A stretch of DNA of 64,000 bases from Haloglomus litoreum (GTDB taxonomy: Archaea > Halobacteriota > Halobacteria > Halobacteriales > Haloarculaceae): positions 4,216,001 through 4,280,000 of the forward strand of contig NZ_CP119988.1 in NCBI RefSeq assembly GCF_029338515.1, given 5' to 3'. A program made the translations under genes and the position numbers. Position 1 is the first letter of the stretch. The number at the start of each line of letters is the position of its first letter. The notes beneath the pieces were generated by a model. It was given only the letters and a program-made list of their open reading frames with translations, ran no database searches and had not been told where the DNA came from. This document shows, one piece after another, positions 20,101 through 28,374 of the stretch.

Positions 20101-20980
20101 CGACGACTACAACGAACTGGACGATACCTCGAAGAACCCGCTGCTGCGGAACGCCGGCAGCGACGAGAGTGCCGCTTTCGAGCGGTACCTGCTCAAGCAA
20201 GAGTTGAACGACGACTACGGGCTCGACGCCGACGACTTCGAGTTCGCCGAGGATTACTTCGGGGACGCTCCAGGCGAGCGCGAGTTCCTGTACACGAACG
20301 CCATCGACCACGAAAGTGGACCGCGACCGGGCGTGTTCGGGCTGGCGCATCTCTGGTTCGAGAACGAGGCGAGCGGCGAGCCCGAACCTGCACCACTGGG
20401 ACGCGTCCGCCGGGCGTTCTACTACAAGCCGTTCGCTGGCGAGGTGAAGGAGCGCCCGGTTCGGCACCTGGGCATCGAAGCGGAGACGGATGGGGAGCCG
20501 GTTTCAGGGAATACCGACTCGGTACTATCGAACCGAGAGGCAATCGAGGAGCACCTCAATGCCCGACTGGAGCGTATCCGGGAGGGACAGGTCGGGGCCG
20601 CGTTCAAGCAGGGTGAGCAGCTCTCGAAGGAGCAAGAGACGGTTCTGGACTTCATCAGCCACTATCTCGTGCCGAATCACGGCGACGAGACCGCACCTAT
20701 CGACGACCACGCGACGCTCGAAGAGTGGGCCGACGCACTTCACGAACGGCTGAACGGTGTCAAGCTGGCCAACACGGATGAGGATCGCATCCTCCGGGAA
20801 ACGTTCCGCCACCATCCGGACTACGAGTCGTTCACGGAGTGGCCGCCCGAGGAGTTCCTCGCCGAGTTGGACGTGTTCCTCGAGGAGAACATCGAGGCAT
20901 CGCCCGAGTATCAGGACACACTCGTCGGTGAGAGTGCCGTACAGGCGTGCTTGGTGTGTTGGGGAGTCGTGGGGCGATAA
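17165..20980 (+). CDS. PLD-domain SNF2-family helicase
   Basis: A 1271-residue protein with two modules. Residues 1-200 form a phospholipase D-like nuclease-type domain: YFHAKGASF (HxK), then VVGSSNFSYSGQRNN. The rest is a superfamily 2 SNF2 helicase/ATPase: Walker A DSVGLGKSFIG near residue 292, DEAH at 381, TATPINNS, and motif VI QRVGRIDRIGS near 889. An acidic insert of about 200 residues splits the helicase. DISARM DrmD and related restriction helicases have comparable SNF2 cores; no DrmA or DrmB is nearby, so I do not call DISARM. The gene is clearly GC-rich, unlike neighbours at 14.9-17.0 kb. With the methyltransferase and nuclease at 24.7-29.1 kb it could form a system interrupted by the CBASS genes. 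Confidence 0.8.
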   Translation: MLSLDPLVDNTDAKLEDVYKKIIPECEEVRIATGYFYLSGFNLIKDDLDNLIDPDEIDHAPFRVLMGRQTNRATAEEIEEGQSLREQFRSELQADIQELNNAQLERLERLRDFIANGLVDIRVRAPEQGYFHAKGASFRAVPDEEDTRDDDIDRRPVATVVGSSNFSYSGQRNNIELNLTSQDRTHAREFENWYDNQWANAEEFSEEIVQVIESSDKYQQWQEQQEDEDETGEEGIDLGTYIEPFELYKLLAYDELSGNVGTRDSPLYYFQTLGYESAKEKLSRYDGCIISDSVGLGKSFIGSELLHDYRQRGDRCLLIVPANLTSQWRELLQDATDEDGNPYFGLDVDGTHLDVMSISKFQNLSYEAVQELDDDFDVVLIDEAHRFRNSGKWRPNPDDEDDYKGTRRHANLRLLREQTMIMLTATPINNSATDLKNLIGLFTSAEELMNKASLDFTAFDNYIEKSEQRKRVAAGKEEISEEEEQELTEQLQQHSQEISEILNEVMVLRTRKHVKETIRDDEDFEMSFKPPKLHKEEYSLPAAYQPIYRMLPDVMDALHLPHITVKNPQAGGTLKALYKLNLLKRLESSTYAFVQSIQTLHESERALLGFLDGLPEDEGIDVLRSVQDDGAAATLDDFVEGEDAAADLEETLEEFGFDTEALRADGGDADEQHELADATIGEVKRYVREDLTLIGYFLSRFIGRVAEDAGAVADAEVELEQWLADNGAAVLPDVPEDEPNPRLYPGYELEDADTATLDFYEAVFALREFRDPKIDRLTEVLNGHEQKVLVFTQYRATADYVHRTLIDDPDSPLTEANSAVVKGGDENKQDIIRRFAPEASGYQQTLAESGESELEYVVATDTLSEGVNLQDIGVVVNYDLPWNPMRIVQRVGRIDRIGSTADKFVHNFYPDGDIEAAIKLLERLQAKIDDIALIVGKENNILDPNEDAVLERAGVETQKTIGELEVEEIERSLRESREVDDYNELDDTSKNPLLRNAGSDESAAFERYLLKQELNDDYGLDADDFEFAEDYFGDAPGEREFLYTNAIDHESGPRPGVFGLAHLWFENEASGEPEPAPLGRVRRAFYYKPFAGEVKERPVRHLGIEAETDGEPVSGNTDSVLSNREAIEEHLNARLERIREGQVGAAFKQGEQLSKEQETVLDFISHYLVPNHGDETAPIDDHATLEEWADALHERLNGVKLANTDEDRILRETFRHHPDYESFTEWPPEEFLAELDVFLEENIEASPEYQDTLVGESAVQACLVCWGVVGR

Positions 20981-21109
20981 ACCAGATCGTTCGTTTCTCC
21001 GAATCTGGGTCACGTCATCCACTTTCGTTTCAGCGAACACTTCCAAATCGGACATTCGTGTAAACGAAATTACCATTCTAAGTACCCGTAAGTTATACTG
21101 CCTCTCGTG

Positions 21110-21175
21110 ATGGACGAAATCCAACACGAGTGCAGCTTGCGAGCGAGTACAGGGGCGATGGGGGTGGCCGACTAA
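21110..21175 (+). CDS. Possible 21-residue leader ORF
   Basis: ATG at 21110 (MDEIQHECSLRASTGAMGVA) ends in a TAA whose last base is the first base of the next ATG (TAATG). A TATA-like stretch TTATAC lies near 21093-21098, so a transcript could begin close to this ATG. The overlap suggests coupling to the membrane protein at 21175, but with 21 residues it may be chance. Confidence 0.3.
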   Translation: MDEIQHECSLRASTGAMGVAD

Positions 21176-21384
21176 TGAGCGACGCCGGCGAGGCAATCAA
21201 AGCGGTCGGTGCTCTGGGGTTGGGGGGATTCATTTTCATCGTAATCGGTGGAGCGATTCAGGAGTCAACCACGCTGACAGGCAGCTTTATCGACTTCCAA
21301 CTATGGGGAGTCGTCTATCTATTGGCAGCAGTGTTGCTGGCAATAGCCGCAGTAGTGGCCGTGATACAGTCCCTCCTTCCATGA
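21175..21384 (+). CDS. Small membrane protein, two segments
   Basis: A 69-residue protein with two hydrophobic segments: LGLGGFIFIVIGGA (about 14-30) and LWGVVYLLAAVLLAIAAVVA (about 44-64). There is no known domain. Its stop overlaps the start of the next gene by 4 bp (ATGA), so it is co-translated with the HTH-membrane protein. Together they may form a membrane regulatory or effector pair beside the CBASS operon, which is convergent. Confidence 0.6.
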   Translation: MSDAGEAIKAVGALGLGGFIFIVIGGAIQESTTLTGSFIDFQLWGVVYLLAAVLLAIAAVVAVIQSLLP

Positions 21385-21938
21385 TGCCCGAAACAGAGCC
21401 ACGAGATAATCATTCGTCGGTAAACGACGACGAACGACTGCTGAATGTACTTCGGGAATCCAAGGAGGAGACGCTCACAACTCAGGAGATCACAGAAAAG
21501 CTCTCTGTGGGGGAGAGAGCAGTACAGAAGCGTCTCAAGCGACTGAAAAATGAAAACCGGGTTGAGATTGATACCGATGGTAAGCCAATCCACTGGCGGC
21601 TGGGCGAAGATGAGCCGAGGAAACCGGTCTACCATCCCCGGATCTCCAAGGCGAAACGACGGGCAAACATTGTCGCCAGCATCGGTCAAGCTGCCCTCAT
21701 CCTCGCCATAGCGATGCTGGGTGCCGCGGGGTTCGTAATTTCGCTGAATATATTCTCACGCGGTAATGATATTCCCCTCCCAGTCTTCCAAGATGTCGGC
21801 ATCGCCGTCATCGGAACTTACGTTGGCGTCGGTGGTGCGGTATTTTTCGGGTTAGCGGGGCTTGCGATCGCATTCGGGGTCATCTACCCACGCGTGATTG
21901 CATGGAATGTGTACCGTACGACAGTGAATCAGGAATAG
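21381..21938 (+). CDS. Winged-helix protein with membrane segments
   Basis: A 185-residue protein. Residues 15-75 are a winged-helix DNA-binding domain of the kind used by transcription regulators: LLNVLRESKEETLTTQEITE, then VGERAVQKRLKRLKNENRVE and DGKPIHWRLG. Two hydrophobic segments follow, near residues 100-120 (AALILAIAMLGAAGFVISL) and 135-165 (GIAVIGTYVGVGGAVFFGLA). A DNA-binding head on a membrane tail suggests a one-component membrane regulator. It overlaps the small membrane protein upstream by 4 bp and is convergent with the Cap15-like gene, whose end is only 31 bp away. Confidence 0.65.
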   Translation: MMPETEPRDNHSSVNDDERLLNVLRESKEETLTTQEITEKLSVGERAVQKRLKRLKNENRVEIDTDGKPIHWRLGEDEPRKPVYHPRISKAKRRANIVASIGQAALILAIAMLGAAGFVISLNIFSRGNDIPLPVFQDVGIAVIGTYVGVGGAVFFGLAGLAIAFGVIYPRVIAWNVYRTTVNQE

Positions 21939-21969
21939 CAGCTCTGTCACATACGACTTTAGAGGAGGG

Positions 21970-22617
21970 TCACGACTGCCGTTCAAAATACATCTCCCCG
22001 TAGTTCTCTCGTCCGGGGCCGGTATAATAGAAGCCCTCCAGCACGTCCTGTTCGCCGTCACGCTTCAGCGAGAGGTCAGCGGTACCGTCGTGTGCCATCA
22101 TCGAGTCTTCGGAATCCACGTCCGGTTCGTTCTCGTATTGATACGTCAGGCTTGGCCAACGCCCTTCCTTTGTCAGGACGGTCGCACCGGTGCTGTCCGA
22201 TTCGGAATCCGCGGTAGACAGGTGAACGCTAATCTTCCGCCACGTCTGGTCGATGTATAGTGAGGCCGCCACACGTTGCATCTCCGCTTCCGGGTCGTTG
22301 GACTCGTGGAGGGATTCGTCGTCGATCTGGCCCCCATACGTGGTCTTGATGTATCCTTCCCACTCGCCGCTAAAGTCAGGTACTCTGGACGCACCTGTCC
22401 AGCGGGCGATGGGCGTCTTCCATCCGAATCTAATGAAAGCCGCTGAGAGGGCAGCGAAGGCTAAGCCCCACGAGACTGTCCCCCCTGTTATGGCTGGCAA
22501 TCCGCTGGCGAGTAGGGACGTTGCCCAGCCGATGCCAAGGACGAGAAGGTACGCCACGAGCCCGAGCAAGCCATAGACAGTCGGTCGCTTGTCGTTATCG
22601 GTCGAATAGGTGTGCAT
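21970..22617 (-). CDS. cap15: Cap15-like CBASS effector
   Basis: A 215-residue protein with two N-terminal membrane segments (about 13-37 and 43-62), then a strand-rich domain starting VPDFSGEWEGYIKTTYGG. It continues with LYIDQTWRKISVHLSTADSE and ends with LEGFYYTGPGRENYGEMYFE. This is the plan of Cap15: a membrane anchor plus a beta-barrel that binds a cyclic nucleotide, after which the protein oligomerises and damages the membrane. It is the last gene of the operon, 5 bp after the second CD-NTase. The position after nucleotidyltransferases fits a type I CBASS effector. Family assignment is from pattern and context. Confidence 0.75.
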   Translation of the reverse strand: MHTYSTDNDKRPTVYGLLGLVAYLLVLGIGWATSLLASGLPAITGGTVSWGLAFAALSAAFIRFGWKTPIARWTGASRVPDFSGEWEGYIKTTYGGQIDDESLHESNDPEAEMQRVAASLYIDQTWRKISVHLSTADSESDSTGATVLTKEGRWPSLTYQYENEPDVDSEDSMMAHDGTADLSLKRDGEQDVLEGFYYTGPGRENYGEMYFERQS

Positions 22618-22622
22618 CGGTA

Positions 22623-23519
22623 CTAGTCCTCGTTGTAGAACGTCTGGCTTGCCTCAACGAACTCCCGAGCCTTCGCCACGTCCCACTGGGTGGTCTCTTC
22701 ACCGAATAGCGACTGCATCCCGTGCTGTACCGTGTAGCCCGCGAAGTCGTCTTCGGCGTCCGACTCCAGCTCCTGCAGAATTCCCTCAACTCGCTCCCGA
22801 ATATCGTCCTCAGCGATTGTTGTCACTTCTACGTTCGAGAGCAGGCATTCGATGAAGTATGACGGTGCGACTTCCTTGTCAATTGTACCGCGCTCCACGA
22901 GCGCGTTTCTGAAGTTCTTGAAGATCCGGATGGTCGCCTTGTAGTTCCCGTCACACCACTCGTTGTACCGCTCGCCCATAATCCGATGCCTCCGGGGGAA
23001 GTTCACTATCTTCGTCCCGTCGTCCGCCCAGAACACGATCCCCTTCATGTGGTTACCGGGCTGCCGTGTCCAGAATCGTCGGTACTGGAGACAGGGAACC
23101 ACGTCGGCACCGAGAGGGAGGTCGTCGGATTCGACACCAATCGCCTTCTCTCCTCGTTCGATGTTCCGGGCACCGTACTGCGCCTGCAGAGTCCGGTACA
23201 CCCCTTCGGCGTGTTCGTCGAACATTTGGCGCGGGTTGCGTGCGGGGGCGACCTCGGTCGATGTGGCGGGAGCTTCGGAGAAGTCAGCATGGTAGGTGTC
23301 CGTCCGGATCACCAGTATATCGACATCCCCGGAATCGTACACCATCGTCGTGTTTCGGTACGACCCTTGGAGGTAGGTGGTGAACTCCAGCCCGTCACTG
23401 ACTCCCTGAAGCGAACCTTCGCTCAGCTCGTCTCGTATCTCTCGGTGCGTGTCCCGGGCTTCCTCCTGATCGGCGGTTCCCGAGTTCGTCCATCGTTCGA
23501 GTTTTCTGCGCGAGATCAT
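22623..23519 (-). CDS. CD-NTase (SMODS) B of a two-enzyme CBASS operon
   Basis: A 298-residue cGAS/DncV-like nucleotidyltransferase. The active site is visible as QGSYRNT (Gly52-Ser53), D-V-D at 65-67 and A-D-V-V-P-C with Asp139. The C-terminal helical part has RIFKNFRNAL and PSYFIECLLSNV. It starts inside the stop of CD-NTase A (ATGA overlap), so the two are co-translated. It should make a cyclic oligonucleotide that activates the Cap15-like protein downstream. In-frame upstream ATGs up to 23621 are rejected because they lie in the preceding gene. Confidence 0.85.
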   Translation of the reverse strand: MISRRKLERWTNSGTADQEEARDTHREIRDELSEGSLQGVSDGLEFTTYLQGSYRNTTMVYDSGDVDILVIRTDTYHADFSEAPATSTEVAPARNPRQMFDEHAEGVYRTLQAQYGARNIERGEKAIGVESDDLPLGADVVPCLQYRRFWTRQPGNHMKGIVFWADDGTKIVNFPRRHRIMGERYNEWCDGNYKATIRIFKNFRNALVERGTIDKEVAPSYFIECLLSNVEVTTIAEDDIRERVEGILQELESDAEDDFAGYTVQHGMQSLFGEETTQWDVAKAREFVEASQTFYNED

Positions 23520-24463
23520 GATTGAGCCAGTCGGAAATCGGCCCCCTGCTTCTGGTCGTACCAGTTGTCCCACATCGACCGGAGTCGCTTGAGCATCGTT
23601 TCCGCCTCGCTGATTTCCCACTGCGTGTTGCTGTCGCCGAAGAGCTTCTCCATCTTGGATACCTGATCGAACGTGGTCAGGTCGTTGCAGTCGCTCTGGA
23701 GGTGGTCAAGTATCTCCACGAAGCGATTGCTCCGACTCGACCGTCTGAGGATACGTGCGGGCACGTTGCAGATGAGACACTCAATGAAGTACGACGGGGC
23801 ATCGATGGAGAACACCGACTTCCAGTACTCGTTGTAGTAGTCCCTCGCGTTCTTGAAAATCCGGACTGTCTCCTTGTAATTCGAGTGCTTCTCAGTACCG
23901 TTCTGGTAGTGGATCTTGGGGAAGTTGATGACTTGCTCGGTTCCATACCGAGGCCGGAACGCCATCCCGTGATCAATGTCGGGTTCACCGTTCTCCGGGT
24001 AGGAGTAATAGACCCGATAGTCGCGACACGGAACCACGTCCACGTCGACCGGAAGCGCCCCGTCAGTAATTTCGATGGCCTTCCCGTCCCATTTTACTGG
24101 CTTCGACGAGGGGCTGTTGAAACGAGTCTTCAACGTATTGAAGACATCCTTTCTGAACTCGCTGTACGTATAGCTCGGGTTTGACGTGTTGTTGTCGTAA
24201 CGCGCCTGATCTTCTGAGTCGAGATTGGAAGTCTCCGGAAGCCACGTCGATTCGAGCTTGACGACGATATCCACGTCACTGGAACCGTACGTGTGGGTAT
24301 CGTTCTTGTAGGAGCCCTGTAGGAACGTGACCACCTGCGCGTCGTCGTCGATTGGGGAGCGATCCATCTCAAGGGCGTTGACGATCCGCTTCCGGGCTGT
24401 CGCCGACCCAGCATCGGCTCCAGTGCCGTGCCAGTTGTCGAACTGAGACTCCGGAATGCTCAT
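23516..24463 (-). CDS. CD-NTase (SMODS) A of a two-enzyme CBASS operon
   Basis: A 315-residue nucleotidyltransferase that leads the operon. Catalytic elements are QGSYKND (Gly50-Ser51), D-V-D at 63-65 and D-V-D-V-V-P with Asp142; all three metal-binding aspartates appear intact. The helical region has RIFKNARDYYNEY and PSYFIECLICNV, clearly related to CD-NTase B but only moderately similar overall. ATG 24463 (MSIPESQFDNWHG) is preferred to 24589, since the extension has no family features. Type I CBASS normally has one cyclase, so the duplication is notable. Confidence 0.85.
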   Translation of the reverse strand: MSIPESQFDNWHGTGADAGSATARKRIVNALEMDRSPIDDDAQVVTFLQGSYKNDTHTYGSSDVDIVVKLESTWLPETSNLDSEDQARYDNNTSNPSYTYSEFRKDVFNTLKTRFNSPSSKPVKWDGKAIEITDGALPVDVDVVPCRDYRVYYSYPENGEPDIDHGMAFRPRYGTEQVINFPKIHYQNGTEKHSNYKETVRIFKNARDYYNEYWKSVFSIDAPSYFIECLICNVPARILRRSSRSNRFVEILDHLQSDCNDLTTFDQVSKMEKLFGDSNTQWEISEAETMLKRLRSMWDNWYDQKQGADFRLAQS

Positions 24464-24705
24464 AGCTCTCGTCGGGTCGAAGGGAGCGGTGTGGCAACGT
24501 TGCCGGCGATCTGCTTTGTGGATGTGTGTTTTTCTCGTGCCATCCAATTGAACATCCATGATGGATCGGTATAAACTGGCGGCCACCACGGTGAAAGTGG
24601 AAAATTCCTCCAGATGTCAGTTACGTCGGTCGATCTCCATCCGAATTAATAGGGGGTGGCGGAGGGGTCAAGCCGAAACGACGTACTGCGATGCGAAGCA
24701 GGTTA

Positions 24706-27700
24706 CTACTCGAATGGGCCCTCTTCAGCGAGCACGTCGAACTTCTCAAACACCATACCGAAGTACTCCTCCGTCATGAGTCGTGGATTGCTAACTCGAT
24801 GGAAGTCATCAAGGACGAACTGTACGTCACGGCGTTCCACCCCGTACGCGTGGAACGCAGCAGCGTCAATTTCGGCCTGTAGCTCTCGGCGTTCTTCGTG
24901 CTCCGTTGCGGGCTCAATTCCACCGAGCCGTTCCCGCATCTCTGCGAATTCCTCACCGTAGCAGTTCAACCGAGACGCTCGCTCAGAGATGTAGTGGAAC
25001 CAGTCGTCACCAGAAGTTAGTCGAGGCATCTGAGATTCAAGAAATTCTCGCTTGATAATGTGCGACTCAACCTTGGTTCGCATCAGGAAATCAAAGGGGA
25101 TGCTATTTAGCAATCCCGTCGCGGTGAACAATTCCTTGTCAGTAAACCGATGTTTATAAATCGATCGTAGAGGCGATTCTGAGAGGTGAGACTCTTCAGG
25201 CTCTATTTTGAATGGCTTGAGCGTATTGATAGTGTGGAGACAAACGATCTCCTTCGGGATGACGCAGGCCATTATAGTCCGCTCGTTCCGCGCTCTAGAT
25301 ATATCTCTAATAGCAATCCGATATTCCGAACAATCGAGTAGGACATCCTCTTCTTCAAGTCCATGTCCACGGTATTCTTCCAACAGATTGTCAACGAATT
25401 GGACTTGAGATTTGCTAGTGTCCTCTCCACCAAATGCGTCGTAGATTGCCCGCTTTAGGTTTCCTCGATTGAATTTCTTTTCTCGAACCCGGTATTGGGC
25501 ACTATTAGGGGGGTCGTACATCCCACGACTCCAGTACTTCGGCCCCTTCAGATTCGTGGTATGGGTATTGTCGTACTCAAACTGCTGAATATTCTTGCCG
25601 CCGATAACAGGGTAGTCTGCATCATCTGGGGAGGTTAACAGTCGATCCTTATCAGTCGATTCGACGAATTCCTTAGTAAGCATCGCCACAGACCATGCAC
25701 CCTCAATCTCTCTGTCAAGCGTCGGCTGTTGCACGACCTTCATCATCACGTCCACCTCTCTTTGTGACGTGACAGATGGGAATAGCCTCCCTTCGGGCGA
25801 ATACCTAACAAGAACATCACGAGGGATATTCGCAGCTACATCGTCAATCCGCTCTAAAACAGTCAGGTCGTTCTGGTTGAATATACCGCGCAATTGCTCT
25901 GTCTCCCCACCATACCTGAATGAGAGGATAGCGAAGCGAACCATGCTCCCGATATCCTCGAAAATACCTTGGTTCTCAAATCCAACAATATCTCGTATAT
26001 CAGCATTGTTCAATAGATACATTCGGAGATCTTTACCCATCACACTACCGAGAATAGACCCCGGAAGAAGCAGACTGACTTCAACCCCGTCTCGGCAAAG
26101 AGAGTAGATCCGCTCTAAGAATAGAGCAGACAATTCATTCTTTGTAGGCATCGTTCGGCCACCAACAACAGGTGACTGCAATTCGTACGTCTCACCCTTC
26201 GTGAAGTAATCAGCACGGGCGTTTATTTGCTCCTGATACGACTCCCACGCTTGCTCTACCCCCTCATTTGAGAGAAGTCGCTCCATCACCTGATCCTTGG
26301 TATTGGATGGGTAGGTACTGAATCGCTCATCATAACGGATGAAGAAATCGTCACGGTTGGCATAGAGCATATCCCACGGGGGATTCCCGATGATGATATT
26401 GAATCCACCTTCGCTAAACACATCCGCGAATTCAAGTGGCCAATGGAAAGGAGACCACTCGCGCAGTTCATCTATAGATAACTTCTCAAAGCCGATGTTC
26501 TGGAATTCCCTGTGAAGCGTCTGATCAAACTTTTCACGATGTTCTTCGACTCGTTTCTCTGCCTCTCTACGCCATTCCTGTGCCTGTGAACTGGTCGTTG
26601 CCTGTTTGTGGTTACGAATAGCTTTCTCTATGTTTTCAAATCGAATTTTTCTCCCCCATGAGCTGAGGTCGGTATTACCCCCTTCATTTTGGACTACACT
26701 TGTATCAACATGGCCAATGAGCGAATTCCCCTGTCGGATGTTGAAGTCGATATTGGGTAGAGGTTCCACTTCAGTAGGCTCATCCTCAATATCAGCGACC
26801 ATCGACAGCCAGAGACGAAGCTTACAGATTTCAACAGCTCCCTCGTCAATATCCACTCCGTAGAGGTTATTCAGAATTATCGACCGCTTTGCGTAGAGAG
26901 TCGTCCCTCCTTGACGTTCTCCGATGCTCTCCAACTCTTCACGAGTACGATTCTCCAGTTCCCATCCTCTTCCTTCGGCATCTAGCTGTTGGAAGTATTC
27001 GATGCACTGCATATAGATATCCAGTAGTACCTCCTGTGCCGCGAGGAGGAAGGCTCCGCTCCCAACAGCCGGATCGAGAATACGTGCTTCGGTCAGTATG
27101 TCGTGATAGAGCGCCTCCACGTGCTTCGTTTCGACATTTTCAATCGGTGCTTGAGCAGTTACTGAACCCCCATCAGCAAGCGCCTCCGCTCCCTCCCGAG
27201 ACTTAATACTGGAGAATCCAAACACATCGTCAACCCCGTCGTATTCGGCATCAACGGCCTCGTTGAGCTGGTCGAGGAGATACGGATGGATCGTCCGTCG
27301 GGCCATGAACCCCGTGATCTCCTCTGGCGTGTAGTACGCCCCCATCTCCTTCTGATTCACCGTCTGCTCGAAGATGTGGCCGAGAATCGCCGGTGAGAGG
27401 TTCTTCGGATCGACGATATCCAGCCGCTCGTCGACGTTCCAGTTCCAGTCAGAGAGGAAGTCCAGAATGTCGCCGAACAGCTCGTTGGTCCGCTCAGGTG
27501 ACCCACCCAGACGCGCGTCCTCGAACTCCTCCTCGACGGGATTCGTCGAGAACAAACCACCGTTCAGGTACGGCAGGCTCCCGAAGTCGGGGTCCTGCTT
27601 GCCCTCGGCGAGCATCTCGAAGAACAGCGGGTGGTAGAACTCTGCGTAGACATCGCCCTCATCGTCAACGATGGCCTCGTGCTTCTCGTGGAGGTAGTTC

Positions 27701-28317
27701 GTGTCCCGATCGAGGAGCCGTTTCTCCTGGATGAAGTAGAGGAAGATCATCCGGTCGAGGATGACCTGGACGTACCGCTGCTTGGCATCGCCGCGGTCGT
27801 CTGGAATGCCGGCAACCTCCTGCACGAGGTCGGTCCGAAGGGCTTCGAACTGCTGGTAGAACTCCTTGACCACCTGCTTCGTGTCGTAGAGCGAGTCCTG
27901 AATCGCCTCGACAGAGCCGTACTCGATACTGTTGAGTTTCTGGAGGACAGTGTTCTTCTCGCCGCGCTCGCTCGTCATCTGAGCCTTCGTGAACGAGAGC
28001 TTCTGGTGCTTGATGCGGCCGTGTTGCTGGCCCTCCCAGCTGCGAATCCGCGTGAGGAAGGTGAACTCCTCGTAGTCGTTGGTCGCGACGAGATTGGTCC
28101 GGCGGTTCCGGTTGTCGGGTTTGAAATCCGTCGCCGACTCTCCGGCCCCGGCTTCGACGAGAACGATGAACTCGTCGTCGGTAAGCTGGAGGACGAGTTC
28201 GTTCTCGTCCCCGAGTTTCGGCCGCGGCTTCAGGCCCCGCTTCTCGAAGGAGGAGGCGATATCGTCGAGTGAGTCCCACCCCGCGATGTCCTCCGCCGTA
28301 ATCTGCTGGAGGGTCAT
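24706..28317 (-). CDS. Large class IIG/PglX-like adenine DNA methyltransferase, mosaic
   Basis: A 1203-residue protein. Motif I is D-P-A-V-G-S-G-A-F-L near residue 414, then GVDIDEGAVEICKLRLWLSM; motif IV is N-P-P-W near 644. A TRD-like C-terminal region follows. It is a paralogue of the methyltransferase at 8803, sharing the N-terminal start and architecture. The DNA for the first third (about 27.25-28.32 kb) is GC-rich, while the rest is visibly AT-richer, suggesting that the methyltransferase core and recognition region were replaced by recombination. The nuclease gene lies 58 bp upstream on the same strand. It probably marks self DNA for a linked nuclease or helicase. Confidence 0.8.
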   Translation of the reverse strand: MTLQQITAEDIAGWDSLDDIASSFEKRGLKPRPKLGDENELVLQLTDDEFIVLVEAGAGESATDFKPDNRNRRTNLVATNDYEEFTFLTRIRSWEGQQHGRIKHQKLSFTKAQMTSERGEKNTVLQKLNSIEYGSVEAIQDSLYDTKQVVKEFYQQFEALRTDLVQEVAGIPDDRGDAKQRYVQVILDRMIFLYFIQEKRLLDRDTNYLHEKHEAIVDDEGDVYAEFYHPLFFEMLAEGKQDPDFGSLPYLNGGLFSTNPVEEEFEDARLGGSPERTNELFGDILDFLSDWNWNVDERLDIVDPKNLSPAILGHIFEQTVNQKEMGAYYTPEEITGFMARRTIHPYLLDQLNEAVDAEYDGVDDVFGFSSIKSREGAEALADGGSVTAQAPIENVETKHVEALYHDILTEARILDPAVGSGAFLLAAQEVLLDIYMQCIEYFQQLDAEGRGWELENRTREELESIGERQGGTTLYAKRSIILNNLYGVDIDEGAVEICKLRLWLSMVADIEDEPTEVEPLPNIDFNIRQGNSLIGHVDTSVVQNEGGNTDLSSWGRKIRFENIEKAIRNHKQATTSSQAQEWRREAEKRVEEHREKFDQTLHREFQNIGFEKLSIDELREWSPFHWPLEFADVFSEGGFNIIIGNPPWDMLYANRDDFFIRYDERFSTYPSNTKDQVMERLLSNEGVEQAWESYQEQINARADYFTKGETYELQSPVVGGRTMPTKNELSALFLERIYSLCRDGVEVSLLLPGSILGSVMGKDLRMYLLNNADIRDIVGFENQGIFEDIGSMVRFAILSFRYGGETEQLRGIFNQNDLTVLERIDDVAANIPRDVLVRYSPEGRLFPSVTSQREVDVMMKVVQQPTLDREIEGAWSVAMLTKEFVESTDKDRLLTSPDDADYPVIGGKNIQQFEYDNTHTTNLKGPKYWSRGMYDPPNSAQYRVREKKFNRGNLKRAIYDAFGGEDTSKSQVQFVDNLLEEYRGHGLEEEDVLLDCSEYRIAIRDISRARNERTIMACVIPKEIVCLHTINTLKPFKIEPEESHLSESPLRSIYKHRFTDKELFTATGLLNSIPFDFLMRTKVESHIIKREFLESQMPRLTSGDDWFHYISERASRLNCYGEEFAEMRERLGGIEPATEHEERRELQAEIDAAAFHAYGVERRDVQFVLDDFHRVSNPRLMTEEYFGMVFEKFDVLAEEGPFE

Positions 28318-28374
28318 AGGCCTACCTCCCGGGTAAACTACAAAAAAGCGCCGCCGACTCTGGGACGGGAAGGC

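Noticed and set aside
19259-20467. 402-codon minus-strand frame inside the helicase gene
   Set aside because: It is opposite the conserved helicase motifs and shows no family features of its own.
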